Assembly (NCBI RefSeq): GCF_965223525.1
Contig: NZ_OZ245005.1
Location: 248,001 to 312,000 of the forward strand
Source: Leptofilum sp965223525
GTDB taxonomy: Bacteria; Chloroflexota; Anaerolineae; Promineifilales; Promineifilaceae
Direction: 5' to 3'
Length of the DNA stretch: 64,000 bases
Part shown: one piece after another, positions 33,619 to 41,043 of the stretch
Layout: each line of letters opens with the position of its first letter
Position numbering within the stretch: position 1 is the first letter of the stretch
Position numbers and translations under genes: made by a program
Notes under the pieces: generated by a model
What the model was told of the DNA's origin: nothing
Databases searched by the model: none
Seen by the model: the letters and a program-made list of their open reading frames with translations, nothing else

Positions 33619-35286
33619 TTATTTTCGGGGGGTGTAGATGGTTAACGGCCGTATCACCGGATCATTCAAAGTGGGTGGTGATTGTTCTGGTGGCAGCGTT
33701 TCCGCAACTTTGTAATGGGTCAGCAACAGTTCCAAAAAAGCTGGCTCTGTCTCAAAAAAGTCACTTTCATCGGAGATGATTTGGGCAAACTGCCGCTGCT
33801 CGATTAGCGCAACTAAATCTGGTGGCAAAGGGTCAGCCCCGCGCTGACGGGCGTGCCAAAGGGTTTGTAGGTGGGTATACGGCCGTTTTCCTGCCCGCAC
33901 CGCCACATTCGGGTGCATCAACAGCCACACCTCACTCGGTTCAGCTTCTACCCGCGCCACTAATGAATCGCCCGCCGTCCGCATTTCGGCCGTCGGCAAA
34001 AATTGCTGTGGCAAGCCACCATTCAACGGAAACGTCACCAGCCCAAACTGAATAAGCATTGCCCCCAGCCAAAGCCACTTTTTCATGTCATACCCGCGCA
34101 GGCGGGTATCCATTCCGGCAGTAAAAGTGGATTCTCGCTTTCGTGGGAATGACAAGGCTGGGATTAGGCAGAGGAAGGCATAACCGATGAGCATATTATT
34201 CAAATTGCCGCCAACCGTGCTGCGCCCTGCAACTGAGATGAATACGGCCGTTCCCACAAAAATCAGCCACGGATTGGCAGAGATTAGAGACTGGAGGCCA
34301 GAGACAAAAAATCTCCAATCTATAATCTCCAATCTCCTCAACCGCTGCACTACCAAAACGGCCGTCAACCCCACCAACACCCCCATCCCAGCCCCTAACT
34401 CCCATACAAAAATGTTCCGCAGCCGCCCCAAATCCAGCGGACTGGCATAGGCAATCGTCACCACGTAGTAGCTAAACCAGCCACCACTCACGTTTTCCAA
34501 AATCAAAACAGGCACCAGTGTAACTATCAAAAATGGAACAATAAAAAAGATGAGAATACGGATAAACCGTGACAACACGGATTTCTCTTTTTTCTCTGTG
34601 CCCTCTGTGGCAGAGAAATAGACCAAAGCAACGAAGGCCAAGAGCAGCCCGTTCTGCTTTGTCAAAAATGCTAGCCCCAGCAAAACCGCTCCCAAAACAA
34701 CCCAACCCTCTGTGCCCCTCCGCGCCCCCTCCGTGTGACTCCGTGTTCCGCTTTTCCCCCCATAAACCAACAACACCAGTCCCGCCAAACTCAAAAACGT
34801 AAATAGCCCATCCACCCGCGCCAAATCGTACCAGCTACCCACCAACCGATAGCCGCCCAAGAACAAACCGCTGCCTACAAATGCGGCCGTTCCATTACCA
34901 CTTTCTCGCCAGCCAATAATGAAAATGAGAACGGCCGTCCCCACCACACTCAAAAAAGAAATCAACCGCAGCGGCCAAAAGCCAAACCCCGCCAGACGCA
35001 TCAGCTGCCCGCCCAGCAAGGTAAACAGCGGCATGTACACTTGTGGCACAAATTCCGCATTTGGCGCGATGAAAACGGGCAGGTTCTGCGCTACTCGCCA
35101 TGCCTGCATCACCATCCCCTCCTCCACTAAATCCAGCGCATACGGATAAAACACCCGCGCCCACCCAACTCGCAAATACGCCACGCTGGTTACAAACGAG
35201 ATGATCAACAAGACAACCCAAACAGCATCTGGAAAATTTGCGAAATCTTTGATATTTCTCTTCGTTTGATCCACTTCTTTGCCCAT
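33619..35286 (-). CDS. GT-C-type membrane protein carrying several in-frame repeats
   Basis: A 555-residue polytopic membrane protein. DLVEEGMVMQAWRVAQNLPVF in the first outer loop holds the acidic residues typical of PMT/ArnT-like GT-C transferases; FLTKQNGLLLAFVALVYF and similar TM segments follow. The start at 35286 (MGKEVDQTK) lies 30 bases from the divergent asnB. Four segments do not look like the family and read as known repeat peptides: near residues 173-193 (RSHTEGARRGTEG), 222-243 (ATEGTEKKEKSVLSRF), 314-338 (EIIDWR...LQSLIS) and 374-402 (SFPRKREST...DTRLRGYD). They sit in inter-helix loops. The donor and acceptor are unknown. Confidence 0.75.
   Translation of the reverse strand: MGKEVDQTKRNIKDFANFPDAVWVVLLIISFVTSVAYLRVGWARVFYPYALDLVEEGMVMQAWRVAQNLPVFIAPNAEFVPQVYMPLFTLLGGQLMRLAGFGFWPLRLISFLSVVGTAVLIFIIGWRESGNGTAAFVGSGLFLGGYRLVGSWYDLARVDGLFTFLSLAGLVLLVYGGKSGTRSHTEGARRGTEGWVVLGAVLLGLAFLTKQNGLLLAFVALVYFSATEGTEKKEKSVLSRFIRILIFFIVPFLIVTLVPVLILENVSGGWFSYYVVTIAYASPLDLGRLRNIFVWELGAGMGVLVGLTAVLVVQRLRRLEIIDWRFFVSGLQSLISANPWLIFVGTAVFISVAGRSTVGGNLNNMLIGYAFLCLIPALSFPRKRESTFTAGMDTRLRGYDMKKWLWLGAMLIQFGLVTFPLNGGLPQQFLPTAEMRTAGDSLVARVEAEPSEVWLLMHPNVAVRAGKRPYTHLQTLWHARQRGADPLPPDLVALIEQRQFAQIISDESDFFETEPAFLELLLTHYKVAETLPPEQSPPTLNDPVIRPLTIYTPRK
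34080..34163. repeat. PRKRES-type REP element inside the GT-C gene
   Basis: TACCCGCGCAGGCGGGTATCCATTCC and GGATTCTCGCTTTCGTGGGAATGAC, a REP-like palindrome dispersed in many bacterial genomes, here read in frame (minus strand) as SFPRKREST...GMDTRLRGYD. Confidence 0.8.
34283..34337. repeat. AATCTCCAATC element inside the GT-C gene
   Basis: GAGATTAGAGACTGG... and ...AATCTATAATCTCCAATCTC, read in frame as EIIDWRFFVSGLQSLIS. Same family as 13338-13398. Confidence 0.75.
34570..34620. repeat. CACAGAG-type element inside the GT-C gene, copy 1
   Basis: GTGACAACACGGATTTCTC...CTCTGTGCCCTCTGTGG, read in frame as ATEGTEKKEKSVLSRF. Confidence 0.7.
34709..34766. repeat. CACAGAG-type element inside the GT-C gene, copy 2
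   Basis: CTCTGTGCCCCTCCGCGCCCCCTCCGTGTGACTCCGTG, read in frame as SGTRSHTEGARRGTEG. Confidence 0.7.
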
Positions 35287-35316
35287 AGCCGTCAAATTGT
35301 ATACCATCCTCAATTC

Positions 35317-37179
35317 ATGTGTGGCATCACCGGAATCCTTTCTCCTAAAATCAATCGCGAACGGCTGGAAAAGGCTAACGACCTCCAGTTTCATCGTGGG
35401 CCAGACGACACGGGCATTTTTCTTGGCGATGGCGTTGGTCTAGCAGCGAGGCGTCTCAGCATCATTGATTTGGAACGTGGCCATCAGCCATTGTGCAACG
35501 AGGATGGCACTATCTGGATTACCTACAATGGCGAGGTGATGAACGCGCCCACGCTGCGAACAGAGCTGGAAGCCGCCGGACACCAGTTCCGCACCCGCAC
35601 CGATACCGAAACCATCGTCCACGCTTACGGAGAGTGGGGTACCGACGCCTTTGTGCGGCTGCGCGGCATGTTTGCCTTTGCCCTGTGGGACGGCCGTTCC
35701 CAAAAACTCATCCTCGTCCGCGACCGCTTCGGCATCAAACCACTGCACTACGCCAAAGTTGGCAACGAACTGGCCTTTGCTTCTGAGATACGGCCGCTTT
35801 TCCACCTACTCCCCACGCTCACCAAACGCACCAACCATCAAGCACTCACCGCCTTGTTCCAGCATGGATTTATTCCCACGCCCCACACCATGTTTGCCGA
35901 CGTGCACAAACTCCCTGCCGCTCACATGCTCATCGTGCAAAATGGGCAGTGTGAGATACGGCCGTACTGGCAGCTCACCTTCCCAGCACACAACAACTAC
36001 CGCCAACTCAGCGAAGCTGACGCCTTAGAGGAATTCATGGCCCACCTGCGCGACGCCGTCGCTGCCTGGCGCATGAGCGACGTGCCCGTTGGCTCCCTGC
36101 TCAGCGGCGGCATTGATTCCAGCGCATTAGCCACCCTGCTCACAGAAATTAGCGGCCAGTCCATCCACACCTTCCACATCGCTTTCAGTGCTGCTAGCCA
36201 CGATGAATCTACCTACGCCCAAGCCGTCGCCGAACGCATCGGCAGCCAGCATCACACCCTGCATTTTGACCCCGAAGCGTTTAATCTGCTGCCGAAAATC
36301 ATCACCCAGCTTGAAGCACCGCAATGCTCCGCCACCAGCCTACCCATCTATATGCTGTACAAAGCGTGCCGCGAGGCGGGCTTCAAAGTAATTCTTACCG
36401 GCGAAGGGGCAGATGAACTGCTGGGTGGCTACCATTGGTTTGATGGGGATCGGCGGATACGGCCGTTCCTCCACATCCCCCAACCCATTCGCCAACTGCT
36501 CCGCCACCTTCCCCTGCCCGGTTCCGCCGCCGGGCAACGCGTCCTCACCCACGCCACCCACGACCCATTTGCCAGATTTGCCTTATGGCATCAAGTTACA
36601 CCGCATGCGCTTCTGCAACAACTTCTTAACCGCGGAGAGCGCAGAGGACGTGGAGAAGAAGAAAAAAACTCTGCGCTCTCCGCTCCCTCCGCGGTAAATT
36701 CTTACCATCCACTAAACCAATTATTTGCACTTGAAGCCCAAACCCGGATGGTGGATTTTATTAACTTTGAGGTCGATCGAATGAGCATGGCCAACTCGGT
36801 TGAGGCGCGGCCACCTTTTTTGGACCGTAAGTTATGGGAATTTTGCGCCCAGTTGCCGCCGAATTTCAAGCTTAATGCCAAGCTGAACAAAGTTTTGCTG
36901 CGCCGGGGGATGAAGGAGCTGTTGCCAACGGCCGTTACCAACCGCGCCAAACAAGGACTTGCTACACCACACGCCGCCTGGTGGCGTAGTGAAAAACTGC
37001 CCGCTTGGGCGGAAGAATGCTTGCAGCCAAACTCGCTACGCGAAACTGGCTATTTTAATTTTGAAGTTGTGGAAAAATTGAGGAGAGAGCATCGGAACGG
37101 CCGTGCCGACCATAGTCGCATCCTCACCGGCATCCTCACCACCCAACTCTGGCACCAAGCCATGGTGATCAGCGATTAA
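35317..37179 (+). CDS. asnB: Asparagine synthetase (glutamine-hydrolysing), class II
   Basis: A 620-residue enzyme. The start at 35317 gives MCGITGIL, placing the nucleophile Cys2 of the Ntn glutaminase domain (1-210: FHRGPDDTG, YNGEVMN). The synthetase domain has the PP-loop LLSGGIDSSAL (about 260), the GEGADELLGGY loop and a C-terminal VDRMSMANSVEARPPFLD. It makes Asn from Asp and Gln; homologues lacking glutaminase close the macrolactam of lasso peptides, so it could be the C component of this cluster. Residues 437-462 (RGERRGRGEEEKNSALSAPS) come from a palindromic element. Confidence 0.9.
   Translation: MCGITGILSPKINRERLEKANDLQFHRGPDDTGIFLGDGVGLAARRLSIIDLERGHQPLCNEDGTIWITYNGEVMNAPTLRTELEAAGHQFRTRTDTETIVHAYGEWGTDAFVRLRGMFAFALWDGRSQKLILVRDRFGIKPLHYAKVGNELAFASEIRPLFHLLPTLTKRTNHQALTALFQHGFIPTPHTMFADVHKLPAAHMLIVQNGQCEIRPYWQLTFPAHNNYRQLSEADALEEFMAHLRDAVAAWRMSDVPVGSLLSGGIDSSALATLLTEISGQSIHTFHIAFSAASHDESTYAQAVAERIGSQHHTLHFDPEAFNLLPKIITQLEAPQCSATSLPIYMLYKACREAGFKVILTGEGADELLGGYHWFDGDRRIRPFLHIPQPIRQLLRHLPLPGSAAGQRVLTHATHDPFARFALWHQVTPHALLQQLLNRGERRGRGEEEKNSALSAPSAVNSYHPLNQLFALEAQTRMVDFINFEVDRMSMANSVEARPPFLDRKLWEFCAQLPPNFKLNAKLNKVLLRRGMKELLPTAVTNRAKQGLATPHAAWWRSEKLPAWAEECLQPNSLRETGYFNFEVVEKLRREHRNGRADHSRILTGILTTQLWHQAMVISD
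36626..36704. repeat. GCGGAGAGCGCAGAG palindrome inside asnB
   Basis: AACCGCGGAGAGCGCAGAG and CTCTGCGCTCTCCGCTCC...CCGCGGTAA pair around a purine-rich centre. It is read in frame as NRGERRGRGEEEKNSALSAP. Confidence 0.8.
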
Positions 37180-37185
37180 CATCTA

Positions 37186-37248
37186 AGTGCCAGTCACGGG
37201 GCGGGAAATTTACACTTGTGACACCTGTGCGTCCCGTGACTGGCACTT
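37186..37248. repeat. AAGTGCCAGTCACGGG inverted repeat
   Basis: AAGTGCCAGTCACGGG (37186-37201) and CCCGTGACTGGCACTT (37233-37248), a perfect 16-bp stem with a 31-base loop, directly after asnB. There is no T-run, so it is a repeat more than a terminator. Confidence 0.85.
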
Positions 37249-37269
37249 CAAATAAGACTCAATCACCCA

Positions 37270-38022
37270 ATGAAAATTCTCACCTACAACCTCGAATTCG
37301 GCGGACGCAAGCAGCTAGAGAGCATCCACACCGTCCTCGCCCACATCAATGCCGACGTGATCGGGCTAACCGAAGCCGACGATCAGGACATCGTCAAAAT
37401 ATTGGCTGAGCGGCTGGGAAGGCATCATGCCTGGGGACATGGCAGCGGCGAACGCCACATCGCCCTACTCTCCCGCTACCCCATCCAGCAGTGGCAAATT
37501 TACAACCAGCCGCCGCTCACCCAAGCTGTGCTGAAGGCAAAATTAGCCCTGCCCAGCGGGCCATTCACCATCTACAACGTCCACTTTTTGCCATTTTTGC
37601 TATTACCATTTGAGATTCGCCGCTGGCAGGCGGTGGGGAAGCTGCTGCAAATCATTCGTGCCAAGTCGCCCACGCCCCACCTCATCATTGGCGATCTGAA
37701 CGCGATTGGGCCAGGCGACCGCGTATTGCAGCACAAAAATCCCGTGCGAATGCGACGGCTCATGCTGCTCCAGTTCCGTCTAATCTTCCGGCTGGCCATC
37801 CCTCGGCTGCTGCGTGCAGGCTACACCGATTGCTTCCGCCATCTGCACCCCCACGCCGACGGCTTTACCTGGTGGACCATCAACCCCACCACCCGTTACG
37901 ACTACATCTTCGCCGACCAGCACATGCTGCCCCACCTACAAAGCTGCCGCGTCGTCGCCGACCACCCCGCCATTCGCCACGCCTCCGACCACTTCCCACT
38001 CCTGGCCGAATTCGATTTGTAG
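37270..38022 (+). CDS. Endonuclease/exonuclease/phosphatase-family hydrolase
   Basis: A 250-residue EEP-fold hydrolase. KILTYNLEFGG at the start, VIGLTEAD (metal Glu), IYNVHFLPF (His), LIIGDLNAIGPGD (Asp-Asn pair), RYDYIFAD and ASDHFPLLAEF with the catalytic Asp-His give the full active site. It would cleave a phosphodiester or phosphomonoester (nucleic acid, lipid or sugar phosphate); the substrate is not seen. No signal peptide, so cytoplasmic. The stop lies in the 5' arm of a palindrome shared with the convergent adaptor gene. Confidence 0.88.
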   Translation: MKILTYNLEFGGRKQLESIHTVLAHINADVIGLTEADDQDIVKILAERLGRHHAWGHGSGERHIALLSRYPIQQWQIYNQPPLTQAVLKAKLALPSGPFTIYNVHFLPFLLLPFEIRRWQAVGKLLQIIRAKSPTPHLIIGDLNAIGPGDRVLQHKNPVRMRRLMLLQFRLIFRLAIPRLLRAGYTDCFRHLHPHADGFTWWTINPTTRYDYIFADQHMLPHLQSCRVVADHPAIRHASDHFPLLAEFDL

Positions 38023-38069
38023 CCGAGGTTTCCAAACCTCGCTTTTTCGCGCTAAGAAAGCGCGGCTAC
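38019..38069. repeat. GTAGCCG..CGGCTAC palindrome providing both stop codons
   Basis: GTAGCCG (38019-38025) pairs with CGGCTAC (38063-38069). Nested hairpins GAGGTTT/AAACCTC and CGCGCT/AGCGCG lie inside. TAG of the EEP gene (38020-38022) and TAG of the convergent adaptor gene (38066-38068, minus) are the mirror-image arms. Confidence 0.8.
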
Positions 38070-39505
38070 TGGGAGGCAATATCCACAAACGCCGTCATGC
38101 CCCAGCGCAGGGGAAGATCGGCCGTTTCCAGCAAATCAATCGTCACGGTGTAAACTACATCTCCCCGCGACAAATTTGGGACGAGGGCAACGGCCGTAAC
38201 AACCCCACCTAATTCCACATCAGGCAGTGCATCCACCCGCACCGTCACGGGCGCGCCTGCGGCTACCAGGGCCACGTCCAGCTCCGTCAAATCAATCGTC
38301 TCGATTTGCCACGCGCCAAAATTAGCCAGCGTGACCACCGGAAAGCCCGGAGCCGCTAGTTCGCCTTCATTTAGGGCCACAGAAACCACCGTGCCGTCAA
38401 ACGCCGCTCGTAAAAAGGTGCGCTCCAAAGCCAGTTCCGCACTTTCTATCGCAGCTTCGGCTAGAGAAACGGCCGTTTCTGCCACAGCCACCGCCGCCAC
38501 AGCCTGATCAATTCGCACTTCTGCTTGCTGCACACCCACTTGGGCTTGCTCAACCGCCACTTCCGCCAGACGAATCTGTTCTGGCGTAGCCCCAGCCAGC
38601 AGCAAATCCAGCTGCGCCTGGGCGATGGCCAAATTCGCCTGCGCCACACCGATTTGGGCATTGGCCGCCTGCTGCTGGGCGGGCGTGGCTCCATTTTGCA
38701 ACGCTTCGAGTGCCGCCTGTGCCGCCTCCTGGTTCAGGCGAGCAGCGTCAAGCTGCTGCCGCGTCTGCTCTTCGACTGGGCCAAACAGGGGGCAAACTTC
38801 CCCTTGCGGCGTGTCGAAACAGCTATCCAGAATTTCCTGGTACGCTTGCTCAAGCTGCTGTACGTCTGCTTGAGCGGCGGCAACGGCCGCTTCGGCCGCC
38901 AAAATATCAGAGGCATCTGCAATGTCTAACGCGGCATCCCGACTACCAATCGCTTGGGTAACGGCCGCTTCGGCAGCAGCCACTCGGCTCGCGGCAGCAG
39001 CGATTTGCTCTGGCTGGGGCTCAGCTTCTACCAATGCTAAATTTGCTTGCGCGACGTCTAATCGGGCCTGAGTGGTTTGAATGGTCGCTTCTGCCAATGT
39101 CTGTTCGTTTTGCGCCGCAGCCAAGCCACTCTGCGCCGTGGCCAGCCGCGCCTGCGCCTGCCGCAATCCAAGCTCAGCCGCTGCCGGGTCTAGCTGTAGC
39201 AGCGGATCGCCAGCTTGAACTGCATCCCCTTCGGCTACAAAAACGGCTTCCACGGTGCCACCAATCTGGAAAGCCAAAGCAATCTGCTCCTGCGGGACAA
39301 CCTGCCCCTCGGCGGAAATGATATTGCTACTGGCTTGGGCTTGAACGGCCGTTCCAGGACTTGCTATCAATAAAATAATGATCCATGTAAGCAAAATTTT
39401 GTTACACAGAGTTTCACGGAGGAGACACAGAGAACCACTGAGAACTCTCCGTATAACTCCGTGCATTCTCTGTGTAACTCCGTATTCCTTTTTAAAATCT
39501 CTCAT
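38066..39505 (-). CDS. HlyD/MacA-like periplasmic adaptor subunit 1
   Basis: A 479-residue exported adaptor. The biotinyl-lipoyl-like half-motifs IGGTVEAVFVAEGDAVQAGDPLLQLD and TVVSVALNEGELAAPGFPV flank a very long Ala/Gln-rich coiled coil (about 110-370: LATAQSGLAAAQNEQ and so on), followed by a beta-barrel. This is the shape of membrane-fusion proteins of ABC or RND efflux. The start at 39505 has GGGGGAGAAAG upstream. The N-terminal 25 residues before the signal helix are translated from a CACAGAG repeat. It overlaps nothing but lies 11 bases after the paralogue upstream. No transporter ATPase or permease is adjacent. Confidence 0.82.
   Translation of the reverse strand: MRDFKKEYGVTQRMHGVIRRVLSGSLCLLRETLCNKILLTWIIILLIASPGTAVQAQASSNIISAEGQVVPQEQIALAFQIGGTVEAVFVAEGDAVQAGDPLLQLDPAAAELGLRQAQARLATAQSGLAAAQNEQTLAEATIQTTQARLDVAQANLALVEAEPQPEQIAAAASRVAAAEAAVTQAIGSRDAALDIADASDILAAEAAVAAAQADVQQLEQAYQEILDSCFDTPQGEVCPLFGPVEEQTRQQLDAARLNQEAAQAALEALQNGATPAQQQAANAQIGVAQANLAIAQAQLDLLLAGATPEQIRLAEVAVEQAQVGVQQAEVRIDQAVAAVAVAETAVSLAEAAIESAELALERTFLRAAFDGTVVSVALNEGELAAPGFPVVTLANFGAWQIETIDLTELDVALVAAGAPVTVRVDALPDVELGGVVTAVALVPNLSRGDVVYTVTIDLLETADLPLRWGMTAFVDIASQ
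39404..39492. repeat. CACAGAG/CTCTGTG palindrome at adaptor N-terminus
   Basis: TTACACAGAGTTTCACGGAGGAGACACAGAG...CTCCGTATAACTCCGTGCATTCTCTGTGTAACTCCGT, tandem and inverted CACAGAG and ACGGAG units, read as the residues before the signal helix of the adaptor. Confidence 0.8.
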
Positions 39506-39516
39506 CTTTCTCCCCC

Positions 39517-40893
39517 TCACTGATTCCGCTCAATAGTAACAAAGACCGACATGCCCCACCGCAGCGGCAAATCGCTCTCCGGCAAAGCCAACGTCACCGC
39601 ATATGTCTGATCGCCACGCACTTCGGCGGCAAGCTCGCTAATTTCTACCACGCGCCCGGTCAGCGGCTGTTCGGCGAAGGCATCCACCTGAATCTGGGCG
39701 GCATCATCACGCGCAATTTCCACGACGTCTGCCTCGATCAAATCCGTCGTTTCCACCTGCCAGCCAGACAAATCGGCCACAATTGCCACTGGCTGCCCGG
39801 CCGTCACCGTCTCGCCCACGTCCACCAGCACATCGGCAACCGTGCCGCCAAACGGAGCCACTAGGCTGCGTTTTTCCAGGGCTAGCTGGGCAGCATCCAC
39901 CTGGGTTTGGGCTTCTTGCACGGCCGTTTCTGCCTGAGTAACGGCCGTTTCTGCCAAATCCACCTGCAACGTCACCTCCGCCAATAGCTGCTGCGCTGCC
40001 TCGATTTCCGCCTGGGCAACTGCCAATCGCTCAGCCTGCGTACCGGATTGCAATAATGCCAATTCCGCCTCGGCAGCGGCCTGCTCATTTTGAGCCGCCT
40101 GTACGCCCCCCGCCGCCGCAGTTTGGGCCGCACCGCTGGCACCCGCTAGTGCCTCATCCAACGCAGCCTGGGCAGATTGCAAATTGGCCAACGCGGCATT
40201 AAGTTGTAGCTGCGCCTGTTCACGATCCTCGGAGAGCGCATTTTCGTCCTGCGTCACCGGCTCGTACGCATCACGCGCCGTGATGTAGGCTACTTGGGCA
40301 GCAGCCAATGCAGCTTCCGCTGCCCGAATTTGAGCATCGGTGCTGCCTTCCAACGTCACGCTCTGATTCCCCACGGCTAACCCAACATTCGCTTCGGCAG
40401 CCCCTACCAACGCTTCATTCAATGCCAACTGAGCTTCCGTGGGATCAGCAGCTAGAAGGGCATGATTGGCTTCGGCTATCGCTACACCAACTTCTGCGGC
40501 AGAAACGGCCGTTTCTGCCGCCAACACCCCCGCCTCGGCCATCTGCACATTGGCAATAGCCTGTGCCAAAGCCGCTTCTGTCTGCCGCAACGCAATTTCT
40601 TGTTCGGCCGTATCCAGCGTCAGCAACGTCGTGTCTTTCTCAACAAAATCCCCCGGCTGCACAACAACTATTGTAACCAAGCCACTGCCAACAAAGGTTA
40701 GATTCGCCTGTGCCAGCGGCACAATCTGCCCCTCGGCGGTGATGGTGGTGGGCGTTTGGGTGGTGGTTGTAGGGACGGCCGTATCCCCCCCATTTTCTGT
40801 ACCTGGTGCCAAATATTGCAGATAGCCCCAATACCCCAGCCCGCTCAAGACCGCCACAATGCCAATTGAAAGTAATATTCGCTTCGTTGTCAT
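39517..40893 (-). CDS. HlyD/MacA-like periplasmic adaptor subunit 2
   Basis: A 458-residue paralogue of the next gene. One N-terminal TM helix (IGIVAVLSGLGYWGYL), a Thr-rich spacer, the lipoyl-like half LTFVGSGLVTIVVVQPGDFVEKDT, a long Ala-rich coiled coil (about 110-330: ETAVSAAEVGVAIAEAN) and the second half FGGTVADVLVDVGETVTAGQPV, then a beta-barrel. The ATG at 40893 has GAGGTG upstream. The paired adaptors are co-transcribed; two adaptors can form mixed rings, but no partner pump is visible in the window. Confidence 0.82.
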   Translation of the reverse strand: MTTKRILLSIGIVAVLSGLGYWGYLQYLAPGTENGGDTAVPTTTTQTPTTITAEGQIVPLAQANLTFVGSGLVTIVVVQPGDFVEKDTTLLTLDTAEQEIALRQTEAALAQAIANVQMAEAGVLAAETAVSAAEVGVAIAEANHALLAADPTEAQLALNEALVGAAEANVGLAVGNQSVTLEGSTDAQIRAAEAALAAAQVAYITARDAYEPVTQDENALSEDREQAQLQLNAALANLQSAQAALDEALAGASGAAQTAAAGGVQAAQNEQAAAEAELALLQSGTQAERLAVAQAEIEAAQQLLAEVTLQVDLAETAVTQAETAVQEAQTQVDAAQLALEKRSLVAPFGGTVADVLVDVGETVTAGQPVAIVADLSGWQVETTDLIEADVVEIARDDAAQIQVDAFAEQPLTGRVVEISELAAEVRGDQTYAVTLALPESDLPLRWGMSVFVTIERNQ

Positions 40894-40941
40894 TAAATCG
40901 TTCACCTCAACCATTTATTATCCCAACACCTGACCCAAATA

Positions 40942-40977
40942 CAACAAAAACTGCCACCTGAACAATCAGGTGGCAGA
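40942..40977 (-). terminator. Intrinsic terminator of the nifJ/DHOD-like unit
   Basis: CTGCCACCTGA (40951-40961) and TCAGGTGGCAG (40966-40976), an 11-bp perfect stem with ACAA loop. On the minus strand it is followed by T5. It lies after the stop of the DHOD-like gene. Confidence 0.88.
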
Positions 40978-41043
40978 AAACAGGAGGTAACAAACATGAA
41001 GCAAGCAACTTGCCAATTGTACAAATTTGCTTGCAGAAAAAGT

